64,000 nt of DNA from P36-A1 sp049478495 (GCF_049478495.1 NZ_CP168083.1:248001-312000); one strand, 5' to 3'. Positions 1 through 10,217 are shown, counted from the first letter of the stretch. Translations and numbers: made by a program. The notes: generated from the letters alone by a model not told the origin.

Positions 1-772
1 AGTAATGCACTTTGCAGCAGTCTCGATAGTAAGTGAAAGTATTAATAATCCATTATATTACTTTGATAATAATGTATATGGACTACAAGTTTTATTAGAA
101 ATAATGAATGAACATTATGTTGAGTATATTGTATTATCATCAACGGCTGCAACTTATGGAGTGCATGAAATTATGCCTATTACAGAAGAGTATGAAACTA
201 ATCCAATAAATGCTTATGGTGAAACTAAACTTGCTATGGAAAAAATACTTAAGTGGGTAGAACAAGCATATGGTATAAACTATATGGTTTTAAGATACTT
301 TAATGTTGCAGGAGCAAGCTTAGACTCAAAATTAGGAGAAAGACATAATCCGGAAACGCATCTTATTCCTATTATTATGCAAGTAGTTAATGGTAGTAGA
401 GAATATCTAAGTGTATATGGAAATGATTATGATACCCAAGATGGTAGTTGTATTAGAGATTATATTCATGTATTAGATTTATGTGATGCTCATATTCTAG
501 CTTTAGAAAGTTTAATAAAAACAAAAAAAAGTAATTTCTATAATCTAGGATATAATCATGGATACTCTGTATTAGAGATAATTAAAGCTACAGAAAGTGT
601 TATTGGAAGAAAACTACCTTATAAAATAGAGTCTAGAAGAAGTGGTGATCCAGCAGAGTTGATTGCTTCTAATGTAAAGATAGTAGAAGATTTAAATTGG
701 ATACCTAAATATGATGATATTAATATCATTATTGAAACGGCATATAATTATGAATGTAAAGGTGTTAAATAA
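1..772 (+). CDS. galE: UDP-glucose 4-epimerase (GalE-like), 5' end outside window
   Basis: This is the C-terminal three quarters of an NAD-dependent sugar epimerase of the extended SDR family, which interconverts UDP-glucose/GlcNAc and UDP-galactose/GalNAc in the cytoplasm. The reading frame is open to base 1 (codon at 2-4), so the gene starts upstream; the complete copy at 34962-35939 shows that the Rossmann GxxGxxG end is what is missing. The SDR catalytic Tyr-x3-Lys (AYGETK) and the RYFNVAGA and GDPAELIAS blocks typical of GalE are present. The stop codon overlaps the next ATG (TAATG), so it is translationally coupled to the GT2 gene. From about base 170 onward the DNA is nearly identical to the second copy, while the part before that has clearly diverged. 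Donor sugar specificity cannot be read from sequence. Confidence 0.93.
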   Translation, partial: VMHFAAVSIVSESINNPLYYFDNNVYGLQVLLEIMNEHYVEYIVLSSTAATYGVHEIMPITEEYETNPINAYGETKLAMEKILKWVEQAYGINYMVLRYFNVAGASLDSKLGERHNPETHLIPIIMQVVNGSREYLSVYGNDYDTQDGSCIRDYIHVLDLCDAHILALESLIKTKKSNFYNLGYNHGYSVLEIIKATESVIGRKLPYKIESRRSGDPAELIASNVKIVEDLNWIPKYDDINIIIETAYNYECKGVK

Positions 773-1455
773 TGAAACTTATTAGTGTAGTAATACCAAT
801 GTACTTTGAAGAAGCAGTAGTTGATGAAAGTTATAAACGTTTATATAAGGTAATGAGTAATTTAAATAACTATGATTATGAATTAATTTTTATAAATGAT
901 GGTAGTACTGATAATACATTACCTAAATTACTAGATATTCAAAAAGATAATAACAAAGTTAAAATAATAGATTTTTCCCGTAATTTTGGCCATTCTGCAG
1001 CTGTAAGTGCTGGTATTGATAGTGCTAAGGGTGATGCTGTTGTTTTAATTGATGCTGACTTACAAGATCCACCAGAAGTAATAACTGAATTTATTACTAA
1101 ATGGCAAGAAGGATATGATGTAGTTTATGGTACAAGATCTAAAAGAAAAGGAGAGTCTTTATTTAAGAAACTCTCAGCTTATATGTTTTATGCTTTTTTA
1201 GATAAAATGAGTGAAATAAGAATACCTAGAAATACTGGTGATTTTAGATTAATGGATCGAAAGGTAGTAGAAGCTTTAAAACAAATGCCTGAAAAAAACC
1301 GCTTTGTAAGAGGAATGGTAAGCTGGGTAGGTTTTAAACAAATAGCCGTAGAGTATGAAAGAGATAAAAGATATGCTGGTAAAACTAAATATGGTTTATT
1401 TAAAATGTTTGCATTTGCTAATGATGCTATTATATCTTTTTCAGATAAGCCATTA
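170..1455 (+). repeat. Left copy of 1.29 kb near-identical direct repeat
   Basis: From about base 170, inside galE, to about 1455, inside the GT2 gene, the sequence matches 35337-36622 with no gaps at a constant offset of 35,167 bp. By eye there are roughly 25 mismatches, about 98% identity. Outside these limits the paralogs drop abruptly to ordinary paralog divergence, on the left within galE and on the right just after the GATAAGCCATTAA stretch of the GT2 gene. Edges inside coding sequence point to gene conversion rather than a fresh whole-gene duplication. Confidence 0.9.
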
Positions 1456-1725
1456 AGAATAATAACAAGTCTTGGAATTATAACTTTATTAATTGATTTA
1501 GTATTTGTTGTTTATATAATGTATAGTTTATTCTTTGGAAATACAGTAAGTGGTTGGACTTCACTAATGTTATTATTAACATTCTTTTTTGCAGTACTGT
1601 TTCTTACTTTAGGTATTTTTGGTCAATATATTGCAGGTATCAGTAACAATGTTAAAGAAAGACCACTATACATTATTGGTAATAGCTATGGTTTTTTAAA
1701 AGATAAGAATAAGGAGTTAGATTAA
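772..1725 (+). CDS. GtrB/CsbB-type GT2 glycosyltransferase (polyprenyl-phosphate sugar loading)
   Basis: 317 aa GT2 enzyme of the dolichyl-phosphate-mannose synthase/GtrB/CsbB group, which transfers a sugar from a nucleotide sugar to undecaprenyl phosphate at the inner face of the membrane. The N-terminal GT-A domain has the NDGSTDN motif (Asp43) and the DADLQDPP metal site (Asp94/Asp96), then the RNTGDFRLMDR block. Two hydrophobic helices near residues 232-255 and 264-287 anchor the C-terminus. It overlaps the galE stop by one base and the next gene starts on its own stop, so all are one operon. Most of it is almost identical to 35939-36889, but the membrane portion has diverged. The sugar is not predictable; glucose or GlcNAc are usual in this family. 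Confidence 0.88.
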   Translation: MKLISVVIPMYFEEAVVDESYKRLYKVMSNLNNYDYELIFINDGSTDNTLPKLLDIQKDNNKVKIIDFSRNFGHSAAVSAGIDSAKGDAVVLIDADLQDPPEVITEFITKWQEGYDVVYGTRSKRKGESLFKKLSAYMFYAFLDKMSEIRIPRNTGDFRLMDRKVVEALKQMPEKNRFVRGMVSWVGFKQIAVEYERDKRYAGKTKYGLFKMFAFANDAIISFSDKPLRIITSLGIITLLIDLVFVVYIMYSLFFGNTVSGWTSLMLLLTFFFAVLFLTLGIFGQYIAGISNNVKERPLYIIGNSYGFLKDKNKELD

Positions 1726-3281
1726 TGAACATTATATTAAAAAAATTCACTAGTTTTATCAATATTATATTTTTACTAATAAGTATTTTAATGTTCTACT
1801 TTGCTATTAGATCACCAATATTTAATATAAATAACTTAACTTCAGAATTCTTATTCTTTTTAATCATTTTTTTATTAATAATAAGTATTTTACTTTTAAA
1901 TAATAAAAGCAGAGTTTTCTTAGTTAAAGGATATGATAGGTGTAGTAAATATTTTATTAATAATCTTAGCAAGATTAGTATAGGACTATTTATTGTAGCT
2001 ATAATTATCCAAATTGTTATTATCTTTTTAACAACAATACCAATAGGTTGGGATGTTGCACAAATATTTAAGGGTGTAAAAAATGTAATGGCTGGTGATA
2101 ATACTAGAATAAGTAGTTACTTATCTAGATATGATAACAATTCAATGTATTTTTATATTATGTATGCATTATCAAGTATAGGTAATCTATTTATTAAAAC
2201 AGCTGGTAATACTTGGATTTATTGGCAATTATTAAACATCTTAATTTTAGATGTAGGTATTATCTTACTATTTTTAGCTACAAAAAAGCTATTTGATTTA
2301 AAGTATGCTTATAGTGTAGCTTACTTATTAGCTATAAGTATGATGTTTTCTCCCCATTTATTAATACCTTATACAGATATTATGGCATTATCACTAACTT
2401 GTTTAATGCTTTATTTATATAGCATTATTCATAGTAGCATTAAATACCGTAGATACTTTATAACTATATTATTAGGGATTGTTGTAAGTATTACCTTCTT
2501 ATTAAAACCATCAGCTATTATTGTTGTTATTGCTTTTTTTGTAGTAAGTATTATTAAAGCTGGCTATATTAATATTAAAAAATTAAGCCTAGTACTTATA
2601 TTCTTCTTATCTGTTTTAGTTACTTATCAAAGTTATGCAGTCTTTAAAGAAAAGCAAAACATCATTGTCTATAATGTTGATGATAAATTTCCAGAAACAC
2701 ATTGGATAATGATGGGTTTAACTAAAAGTGGTGGTTATAACAGTAGTGATGTTAAAAAAACAGGTTCAATAAAGGGCTTAAAAGCCAAAAAAGAATTTAA
2801 TATAAAAATTATTAAAGAACGTTTAAGTAATTATGGTCTATTAAATTACACAAAGTTTTTATTTAAAAAATTTGCAAACAACGTAGCAGATGGTGATTTT
2901 GCATATGGTTTTGATGGTAGACAACAAAAACAAAAAAAGAAAGCTAATTTTAAACTACAAAGTGTTTTAAGAAGTTTTTACTATCCAAATGGCCAACATA
3001 TTAAAGATAGTAAGTTTATAATGCATTTATCATGGTTGTTTACAATAGTCGGTTTAATACTAGCTTATACCAAAAAAGATAATTACTATATTTTAGTTTT
3101 GAAAGTAAGTATTTTAGGCTGTTTGTTATTCCTATTAATATTTGAGGGTGGAAGATCAAGATATATAATTCAATTTCTACCTTTAATATATCTAGTAGCT
3201 ATTTATGGATACTATAACTTTGTTAATAATAAATGGTATCAAAAGATAAATAACATTAATTATATAAAATATAAATATTAG
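1725..3281 (+). CDS. Polytopic membrane protein, probable GT-C glycosyltransferase
   Basis: 518 aa integral membrane protein with about a dozen hydrophobic segments; large loops lie around residues 110-150 and 310-430. Its paralog at 36882-38417 shares IPxGWDVxxIFKGVK near residue 105, ETHWIMMGL in the long loop and the C-terminal FEGGRSRYIIQFLP. The fold pattern (early extracytoplasmic loop with Asp, long loop late, conserved Arg near the C-terminus) resembles GT-C enzymes that use polyprenyl-phosphate sugars outside the cell. Lying directly after a GtrB-type GT2 it would be the transferase of a three-part glycosylation module. This assignment is inference from topology and context; I do not recognise a named family with certainty. 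Confidence 0.65.
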   Translation: MNIILKKFTSFINIIFLLISILMFYFAIRSPIFNINNLTSEFLFFLIIFLLIISILLLNNKSRVFLVKGYDRCSKYFINNLSKISIGLFIVAIIIQIVIIFLTTIPIGWDVAQIFKGVKNVMAGDNTRISSYLSRYDNNSMYFYIMYALSSIGNLFIKTAGNTWIYWQLLNILILDVGIILLFLATKKLFDLKYAYSVAYLLAISMMFSPHLLIPYTDIMALSLTCLMLYLYSIIHSSIKYRRYFITILLGIVVSITFLLKPSAIIVVIAFFVVSIIKAGYINIKKLSLVLIFFLSVLVTYQSYAVFKEKQNIIVYNVDDKFPETHWIMMGLTKSGGYNSSDVKKTGSIKGLKAKKEFNIKIIKERLSNYGLLNYTKFLFKKFANNVADGDFAYGFDGRQQKQKKKANFKLQSVLRSFYYPNGQHIKDSKFIMHLSWLFTIVGLILAYTKKDNYYILVLKVSILGCLLFLLIFEGGRSRYIIQFLPLIYLVAIYGYYNFVNNKWYQKINNINYIKYKY

Positions 3282-3306
3282 ATTAAAATACAAAGGAGTT
3301 GATGTA

Positions 3307-6300
3307 ATGAAAAGGAAACTATTATTAGTACCAAGTGCTTATAACATAAGAGCAATTGGAGATGTTATTAACTTTGTTGATTATTATAAAGATAGTTTAG
3401 ATATATATATTCTGGTTAAGGATATACCTTGTGATGTTCAAGATTGCCTTGATTATCAACTAGTAAATATTCAATGTTCATATGGTAAATATTTAAGAGA
3501 TACTGCAGAATATGTTATTGATGCAGGAAGTATCAACAGTAGACAAAGAAAAGGAAAAAACCAGTATTTTGTTTCAATATGGCATGGGATACCTTATAAA
3601 AAAATGTTTGTAGATAAACTACCACCAGAAATAGAATCTGCAAATTTATACGCTAATGCCTATGATTTAATGATATCATCTTCTAATTACTATACAGAAA
3701 TATTTTTAAGAAAAGCAATGTTATACAATAAAGAGATTAGAATGCTAGGTTGTTCAAGAATGGATTCACTATTTAACAAAAGCCTAGAAGAAATTAATGA
3801 ATTGAAAAACAATTTAAATATTCCACTAGATAAAAAAGTTGTTTTGTATGCTCCTACTTTTAAGGATATAAAAAATGAAACATTACCTTTTAATCTAAAT
3901 GATTTATTAAATAGTTTTAATGATGAATATGTTTTAGTAATAAAAATGCATTATCTTAGTAATATTACTATTAAAAATAAAAATGTTATTAATTTAACTA
4001 ACTATCATAATATTTCAGATATTCTATTATGCAGTGATCTGTTAATTAGTGACTATTCTTCCGTAATATTTGATTATTCAATCTTGAATAGACCAATCAT
4101 TTTATTACAAAATGATAAACAAGAATATCTAGATAAAAGAGGTTTGTCATTTAATATAGAAGACTATGTAAGTAAAGAATCACTTATTTATAATATTGAT
4201 GATTTATATAAACTATTTAAGAATAATGATTTTAAAAAGATAAAAAATAATCTTAAGCAGCATTTCTATCCTTTAGAAGATGGTCAAAGTAGTAAAAGAA
4301 TAGTAGAAAGTTTAAATTTTAATACTAATGAAAGAAAACATGAAGATATTATCTTTATAATTAATGATTTAAATGAAATAGGAGGACTTAACACATTCAT
4401 TAACAATATGGCTAAATATTATAAGAATAAATATGATGCTAAGATTATTGTCATTGCTATGAAAGAGTTTGCTAACAAAAATAGTGAAGTTTACATTTTA
4501 GATAGTAAGTATATTGATTATACTTTATCATCTACATATCAACATGGTACTTGTGTTCACTTTCTTAAAAATACCACAGGATATATTATTTCACTACAGT
4601 TTAGTGCTCATCGTCACTTTCAAAGATGGATGCGTAATAAAAATACTATTTTAATGTTTCATGGAGATTCTCAACTTATTATAGATGCAGATGTTTACAA
4701 GTTTCATTTAAAATCTTTGAATATGCAAAAGCTGTATAACTACAAAAGATTATTATTTTTATCTAAAAAAAATGAGGATAATATTAGAGAACATCTTAGT
4801 CTAGAAGTAGTTGATAAACTAGATTTTCAACATAATAGCATAGATTTGAAATACACACCTTTAAGTAAAGAAACCCATAATAGTTTTGCTTTTATTGGTA
4901 GGTTAAGTGATGAAAAGAATCCACTAGCATTGCTTAAACTTGCAAAGCTAATAAAATCAAACAAAAGTAATATTATTATTAATGTTTATGGTGATGGTCC
5001 TCTTAAAGAAGAGTTAGTAAGTAAGGTTAATAAACAAAAATTAAATAATATTATTATATTTCATGGTTATGTTGAAAATAAGGAAGATATTTTCAGTAAA
5101 AACAATGGTTTAATTTTACTTTCTAAAAATGAAGGTTTTCCTTATGTGATATTAGAAGCATATGCTTATGGTAGACCTGTTATTGCTTTTAACACTTTTA
5201 CAGCAGCAAGTGAAATGATACTTAGTAGTAAAACAGGTTATTTAGTGGATAATCTTGATTATGAACAACTATATAATGCCTTACTTGTATCAGATAAATT
5301 ATTAAATAGTAATTACATAAAGCAAAAGTTCAGCAACTATCAAAACAATGAAATATTTAATAAATGGAATCAGTTATTTATTGATATTAAAGAAGAAAAG
5401 GCAATTGATAAAATTAGTACTGCTAAAAAGAATATAACGCACAAAAAGCTTATTAAAGAGTTTAAGGCCTATGTAAAAAGTTTACCTATATTTCCTGAAA
5501 AATACTTTTCTCTATATAAAGATCAAGTTACTAATACTAAAAATCTTAATATAATCAATAGTGAATATCAAGATAAAGCAAGTGTTAGTATTATTATTCC
5601 AGCTTTTAATGCTAGCAAAAGTATTAAGGCTTGTATTGATTCGATAATAATTCAAGGAATTATATTATACGAAATAATAGTAATAGATGATGGTAGTGAT
5701 GATGTTGAAAGTTTAAATGATATTATTAATTGTTACAAAATTAAAAATATAAATATTAGGTTGTTTAAAACTACTAATAATGGTCCTGGAAAAGCTAGAA
5801 ATTATGGTATAGAACAAGCAGTATCTAATTATATATTCTTTTTAGATGCTGATGATTTATTACCACAAAAAAGCCTATCAAGCTTATTATTATTTGCCTT
5901 AAGAAATGATTTAAATGTTGTTTCTGGTCTGACTCAAAGACACTATTTAGAAAGTGATAAGACAGAGCCTTGGCATTTAGAATTATATAAAAGAAATGAA
6001 ATATATAAAAGTTTAGATGAACGTTTTAATATTTATGAAGATACTCTAGCTACTAATAAGTTATACAAAAAAGAAGTGTTTTCAAAGTATGATTTATACT
6101 TTGAAAAGGGTTTATATGAAGATAAGATATTTACTTCAAAACTATATGCTAAAGTTCCTAAAATAGGTTTTATTAAAACGACAGTTTATTTATGGTGTGT
6201 TTATGGTAGTTATACATCAATAACAACTCATAAAAGTTATGACAATTTTTGTGAACGTATGAATGCTATAAATAGAAGTTGGTTTAACTTTAATGAAATA

Positions 6301-6591
6301 GTTAGATATAAAATGTTTGCTTACTTTTTAAAGCATGATCTTATGATATATTTAAGAGAATTTTGCTTTTATACTGTTGAACAACAAGAACAAATATATG
6401 TTAAAGCCAATGAGTTTATATTAGCTAATAAAAAATATTATTATCCTAATCTATTAAAAAATGCCAATGCTAGAACAGTATATGATTGTTTTATAAACAA
6501 TGATTTAGAAAGATTTATTTTAGTAAGTAACTATATTTGCCAAGAATATCAAGCTAATGTTGCTAAAAATACTAAAACAAAAAGAGTATGA
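3307..6591 (+). CDS. Triple-domain protein: TagF-like glycerophosphotransferase, GT4 and GT2
   Basis: 1094 aa cytoplasmic-side enzyme carrying three transferase domains. Residues 1-345 are a CDP-glycerol:poly(glycerophosphate) transferase (TagF/TarF) domain with SIWHGIPYKKMF (Trp92-His93-Gly94) and SDYSSVIFDY (Asp249). Residues about 350-690 are a GT4 GT-B domain with an FIGRLSDEKNP block and the E-x7-E signature (Glu609/Glu617, NEGFPYVILE). Residues 759-1094 are a GT2 domain with IDDGSD (Asp794/795) and LDADD (847-850). All key motifs are intact. The ribosome site AAAGGAGTTG precedes the start and the stop overlaps the next ATG. Known TagF proteins are usually single-function, so this looks like a repeat-unit assembly enzyme that adds polyol phosphate and two sugars; the exact polymer is unknown. 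Confidence 0.85.
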   Translation: MKRKLLLVPSAYNIRAIGDVINFVDYYKDSLDIYILVKDIPCDVQDCLDYQLVNIQCSYGKYLRDTAEYVIDAGSINSRQRKGKNQYFVSIWHGIPYKKMFVDKLPPEIESANLYANAYDLMISSSNYYTEIFLRKAMLYNKEIRMLGCSRMDSLFNKSLEEINELKNNLNIPLDKKVVLYAPTFKDIKNETLPFNLNDLLNSFNDEYVLVIKMHYLSNITIKNKNVINLTNYHNISDILLCSDLLISDYSSVIFDYSILNRPIILLQNDKQEYLDKRGLSFNIEDYVSKESLIYNIDDLYKLFKNNDFKKIKNNLKQHFYPLEDGQSSKRIVESLNFNTNERKHEDIIFIINDLNEIGGLNTFINNMAKYYKNKYDAKIIVIAMKEFANKNSEVYILDSKYIDYTLSSTYQHGTCVHFLKNTTGYIISLQFSAHRHFQRWMRNKNTILMFHGDSQLIIDADVYKFHLKSLNMQKLYNYKRLLFLSKKNEDNIREHLSLEVVDKLDFQHNSIDLKYTPLSKETHNSFAFIGRLSDEKNPLALLKLAKLIKSNKSNIIINVYGDGPLKEELVSKVNKQKLNNIIIFHGYVENKEDIFSKNNGLILLSKNEGFPYVILEAYAYGRPVIAFNTFTAASEMILSSKTGYLVDNLDYEQLYNALLVSDKLLNSNYIKQKFSNYQNNEIFNKWNQLFIDIKEEKAIDKISTAKKNITHKKLIKEFKAYVKSLPIFPEKYFSLYKDQVTNTKNLNIINSEYQDKASVSIIIPAFNASKSIKACIDSIIIQGIILYEIIVIDDGSDDVESLNDIINCYKIKNINIRLFKTTNNGPGKARNYGIEQAVSNYIFFLDADDLLPQKSLSSLLLFALRNDLNVVSGLTQRHYLESDKTEPWHLELYKRNEIYKSLDERFNIYEDTLATNKLYKKEVFSKYDLYFEKGLYEDKIFTSKLYAKVPKIGFIKTTVYLWCVYGSYTSITTHKSYDNFCERMNAINRSWFNFNEIVRYKMFAYFLKHDLMIYLREFCFYTVEQQEQIYVKANEFILANKKYYYPNLLKNANARTVYDCFINNDLERFILVSNYICQEYQANVAKNTKTKRV

Positions 6592-8390
6592 AAAGACATC
6601 ATTTAAATAAAGATTTGATCTGTTTAATCTTAATGCTACTTTCAATAATAGTAATTATAGTAGCATATCATGATAAATATCTTTATTTTTCAACAACATA
6701 TTTCTTAGCCTTATATTATTTATATAAGATTAATACAAAAAAGAAACCTAACTTAGCTAATGTAAGTAGTAAGGATAAAATATTTGCATTAATTATCAGT
6801 TTATTATTTATCTTTAGTAATTATGCAATGATACTTACTTTAGCTAATATAGACAAGTTATTTAATAACATAATATTATATTTATGTTTTATTAGTATAA
6901 CAACAATTTTGCCTTTATATCGTTTTATAATAGATATACTTCATTATCTAATAAAAGGAGACTTTGATTTTATTAATGCTAGAAATGCTAAAAAGTTATC
7001 CTTAAAACTATTACTAATAATGTTATTAATAAGCTTTGGTTTATACTCATTAATCTATCCAGGAATATTGACATCAGATAGTCAATGGCAATTAAATCAA
7101 GCATTAAATAATGAAGTATTAAGTAATCATCATCCTATTATGATGACTCTATTAATTAGATTATTAATAAATTTAGGTAGTCAACTAGGCTTTAACCAAC
7201 TTAGTATTGGAATGTATTTTATCTTTCAAATAATAATAGGTAATCTTATTTTTGCCTTTGTTGCCTATACTTTAATAAAAATAAAGGTTAGTAAAAAATA
7301 TTTAGTATTCTTATTTATTGTAGTAGTTCTTAATCCTGTTACTTATTTATATTTATGTACTATGTGGAAAGATATATGGCTAGCATTATTTATGATGTTA
7401 TTTACGATATTGATGATTTATTATGTAAAAGACAATAAATACTATAATAAAGGCTATTTTATAATAATATTTATTATTGTTTGTTCTAGTTTATCTTTTA
7501 GTAAAAATAATGCTATATATGTAATCTATCTTAGTTTTATTACTTGTTTAGTATTATTAAAAAATAAGAGAAAAGAAACATTAATTATCTTTATAATACC
7601 CATAATAATTTTTAAAATGATAACTGGTATTGGATATTCTAATATTGGGGTAATAGAAGGTAGTAAAAGAGAAATGTTTTCGCTACCTTTACAACAGATG
7701 GTTTATATAAATAAGTATGATCATGGTATAAATAAAGATCTAAAAAATAGTTTAAATAAATACATAAACTTAAAAAAATCGCTTAAAAATTATAAGTATT
7801 ACTTATCTGATCCAGTAAAGAATACTTTTAAAGATGATTATTATCATAATCATAGTAAAGAGTTTATTATTCTCTACTTAAAATATTTAAAAGAAAGTCC
7901 GCTTAATGCTAGTAAAGCTTTCATTTTACAAACTTTTAGATATTACACTATCCATAATAATTATTGGATAGTTGCACATAGCAGTAATTTTAATAAGTAT
8001 AAAAAGTTTAAAAAATATGATTTAAAAATGGAACCCTTAATTAGACTAAGCAATAAACAAGATAATATGCATATTATAAAAAAGTGGCAAATACTAAGAA
8101 AAATACCTTTAGTAAGTGATATATACAGTGTAGGAATTCAAATATGGATGCTAATGATAACATGTTATATCTTTATTAGAAAAAATAGAATAATTTATTT
8201 ATGTATTAGTTTACCTATATTCTATTTATATCTAACAATCATAGCTTCACCGGTTAATGGAGAATATCGTTATGCGTATCCATATATATTAAGCACATTA
8301 ATTTTATTAGGTTTTGTATTATCAAAGACATTTAATGAAAAGGAGGTAGATTGTAATGATAGAAATTGCGATTCTAATACCATGTTATAA
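6588..8390 (+). CDS. DUF6020-like polytopic membrane protein
   Basis: 600 aa membrane protein with many hydrophobic helices. It has the TSDSQWQLNQAL block followed by NHHPIMMTLL near residues 163-188, which I associate with the DUF6020 family of multi-pass proteins found in surface-polysaccharide loci, and a long loop around residues 370-480 with aromatic-rich sequence. The start ATG overlaps the previous stop (ATGA). It sits between the triple transferase and a GT2, so a GT-C-like or polymer-transfer role at the outer face of the membrane is plausible. The catalytic role is not established and the family name is given from memory of the motif. Confidence 0.6.
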   Translation: MKRHHLNKDLICLILMLLSIIVIIVAYHDKYLYFSTTYFLALYYLYKINTKKKPNLANVSSKDKIFALIISLLFIFSNYAMILTLANIDKLFNNIILYLCFISITTILPLYRFIIDILHYLIKGDFDFINARNAKKLSLKLLLIMLLISFGLYSLIYPGILTSDSQWQLNQALNNEVLSNHHPIMMTLLIRLLINLGSQLGFNQLSIGMYFIFQIIIGNLIFAFVAYTLIKIKVSKKYLVFLFIVVVLNPVTYLYLCTMWKDIWLALFMMLFTILMIYYVKDNKYYNKGYFIIIFIIVCSSLSFSKNNAIYVIYLSFITCLVLLKNKRKETLIIFIIPIIIFKMITGIGYSNIGVIEGSKREMFSLPLQQMVYINKYDHGINKDLKNSLNKYINLKKSLKNYKYYLSDPVKNTFKDDYYHNHSKEFIILYLKYLKESPLNASKAFILQTFRYYTIHNNYWIVAHSSNFNKYKKFKKYDLKMEPLIRLSNKQDNMHIIKKWQILRKIPLVSDIYSVGIQIWMLMITCYIFIRKNRIIYLCISLPIFYLYLTIIASPVNGEYRYAYPYILSTLILLGFVLSKTFNEKEVDCNDRNCDSNTML

Positions 8391-9303
8391 TGAAGAACTA
8401 ACAATAAAGAAAGTAATAGATGATTTTACTTTAGCACTACCACAAGCAATAGTTTATGTGTATGACAATAATTCAACAGATAATACTGCATTGATTGCTA
8501 AACAAAGTGGTGCTATTGTTGTCAAAGAAGTTAAACAGGGTAAGGGTAATGTCATTAGATCAATGTTTAGAGATATTGATGCTAAATGTTATTTAATGAT
8601 TGATGGGGATGATACCTATCCAAGTGAATATGCTAATGAAATGGTATATTCTATTTTAACTAAAAAGAATGATATTGTTATAGGTGATCGTTTATCTACA
8701 ACTTACTTTAGTGAAAATAAAAGAGCTTTTCATAATCTAGGTAATAAAATAGTTAGAAAAACAATTAATTTCTTATTCAATAGTGATATCAAAGATATTA
8801 TGACTGGTTATCGTGCCTTTAGTTATCGTTATGTTAAAAGCTTTCCAGTTATTACTCATGGTTTTGAAATAGAAACAGAAATGAGTATTCATACTTTAGA
8901 TAAGAATTTATATATAGATAATATAGAAGTAGATTATCGAGATCGTCCATTAGGAAGTGAATCAAAATTAAATACATATAGTGATGGTATTAAAGTTATT
9001 ATGACTATTTTTAAACTATTTAAAAACTATCGACCATTAGCCTTCTTCAGTATCATTGCAGCGATATTATTTACAATTTCACTAGCCTTTATAGTTCCAG
9101 TAATAATAGAGTATTTTGATACCAAATTAGTATTAAGATTTCCTACACTAATGTTTGGATTAGTTATTTTATTGCTATCATTTTTGATGTTTACTAATGG
9201 ACTATTACTTGATAATGTTGCTGCTAAAGATAAAAGGGATTTTGAAATGAGATTAATTGATATTCAACATCGATTAATAGATGATAAGTATGAAGATAAC
9301 TAA
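8356..9303 (+). CDS. GT2 glycosyltransferase, polyprenyl-phosphate type
   Basis: 315 aa. The GT-A domain begins with LIPCYNEELTIKKV, has YDNNSTDNT and the MIDGDDTYP metal-binding block, then RAFSYRYVKSFP and HGFEIETEMSIH, which are typical of DPM1-like enzymes that make undecaprenyl-phosphate sugars. Two C-terminal membrane helices lie near residues 230-250 and 265-285. The start is set by AAAGGAGGTAG at 8339-8349, which lies inside the preceding gene, so the two genes overlap by 35 bases. Followed by a GtrA-type gene, it forms a classical GtrB-GtrA pair. It is less similar to the GT2 at 772 than that one is to the 35939 copy. Confidence 0.85.
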   Translation: MIEIAILIPCYNEELTIKKVIDDFTLALPQAIVYVYDNNSTDNTALIAKQSGAIVVKEVKQGKGNVIRSMFRDIDAKCYLMIDGDDTYPSEYANEMVYSILTKKNDIVIGDRLSTTYFSENKRAFHNLGNKIVRKTINFLFNSDIKDIMTGYRAFSYRYVKSFPVITHGFEIETEMSIHTLDKNLYIDNIEVDYRDRPLGSESKLNTYSDGIKVIMTIFKLFKNYRPLAFFSIIAAILFTISLAFIVPVIIEYFDTKLVLRFPTLMFGLVILLLSFLMFTNGLLLDNVAAKDKRDFEMRLIDIQHRLIDDKYEDN

Positions 9304-9697
9304 ACTATTAGAAAGTGGTTTTATAAGATATATCATTATTGGTTCAATTGCCTTTATAATTGATTTTATGACTATTATAATATGCCGTAATATTATCTAT
9401 CCTACAACAAACCCATATATCATAACTTTATATTATATCTTAGGATTTATCCTAGCTTTTATCTTTAATTATCTAAGCACTCTTAAATATGTTTTTATTA
9501 ACTATGAAAGTAATAACCAGCAAAAAGATATTTTTAATACTTTAATAGTAGCTATAATAGGACTAGTTTTAACACTTTTACTAATGTATATAGGAGAGTT
9601 TATTTTTAAATATAACTATGTAATATTAAAAGTTATAGTATCTATAATTGTATTAGTGTGGAACTATTTAGCTAGAAAGTATTTAATATATAAATAA
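9290..9697 (+). CDS. GtrA-family membrane protein (putative lipid-sugar flippase)
   Basis: About 135 aa with four hydrophobic helices, the GtrA family layout, starting with FIRYIIIGSIAFIIDF and ending WNYLARKYLIYK, the conserved C-terminal W-N-x-x-x-R-K signature of the family. GtrA proteins are proposed to flip undecaprenyl-phosphate sugars made by GtrB-type GT2 enzymes. The frame is open from an ATG at 9281, but the ATG at 9290 (MKITKLLES) gives the usual family N-terminus; neither has a good ribosome site, so translation probably depends on coupling to the overlapping upstream gene. It is the last gene of the operon that enters from the left edge. Confidence 0.85.
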   Translation: MKITKLLESGFIRYIIIGSIAFIIDFMTIIICRNIIYPTTNPYIITLYYILGFILAFIFNYLSTLKYVFINYESNNQQKDIFNTLIVAIIGLVLTLLLMYIGEFIFKYNYVILKVIVSIIVLVWNYLARKYLIYK

Positions 9698-9776
9698 TGG
9701 ATAAAGTTGTATATAAAGTGATTTTTAGATAGGTAAATGTTAAAGTATTATTACATTTATTGAAATGAGGTTTATA

Positions 9777-10124
9777 ATGAAACAAGAAAAAATCACATTA
9801 TATATAACAAGATATATTTTTATAGTATCTATAATTATGCTAGTTAGTTCATTAATAATCTTAGTAACTTTATCAGGTGATTTTATGAGTAGTGATGATT
9901 CACAATCATTATTTATATTAGATGCTTTTGTTAGAATACTATCAATGATAATGATTGTATTAGGAGTATTTTTATTAATAACTAATAAAAAAGCAAAGAC
10001 AATTGCTAAAGTATTAATTATAGTTACTGGATTAATTGGAACAATACTAGGAGCAATATTTGGCTTTGTTAGTGGTATATGTGGCCTAATAGGAGCCTGG
10101 ATGTTATATGTAAATTATAAATAA
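9777..10124 (+). CDS. Small four-helix membrane protein (DUF4064-like)
   Basis: 115 aa with four hydrophobic segments and a Gly-rich C-terminal pair (GAIFGFVSGICGLIGAW). It is a paralog of 10998-11375. The ATG at 9777 is preferred to the in-frame ATG at 9765 because GAGG at 9767-9770 is then placed as ribosome site. It resembles short DUF4064-type membrane proteins, for which no function is known. It may be read from the upstream operon or from its own weak promoter in 9698-9764. Confidence 0.6.
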   Translation: MKQEKITLYITRYIFIVSIIMLVSSLIILVTLSGDFMSSDDSQSLFILDAFVRILSMIMIVLGVFLLITNKKAKTIAKVLIIVTGLIGTILGAIFGFVSGICGLIGAWMLYVNYK

Positions 10125-10191
10125 TGATTTTAAATAGCACAATAGTCTTAATAATAAATCAGATATTTAACAAAATAAAAATCGAAAAATC

Positions 10192-10217
10192 AAAGTATCC
10201 TGACAGGATACTTTTTT
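10192..10217 (+). terminator. Rho-independent terminator
   Basis: AAGTATCC, loop TGAC, then AGGATACTT and a run of T. It closes the first glycan operon plus the small membrane gene. Confidence 0.85.
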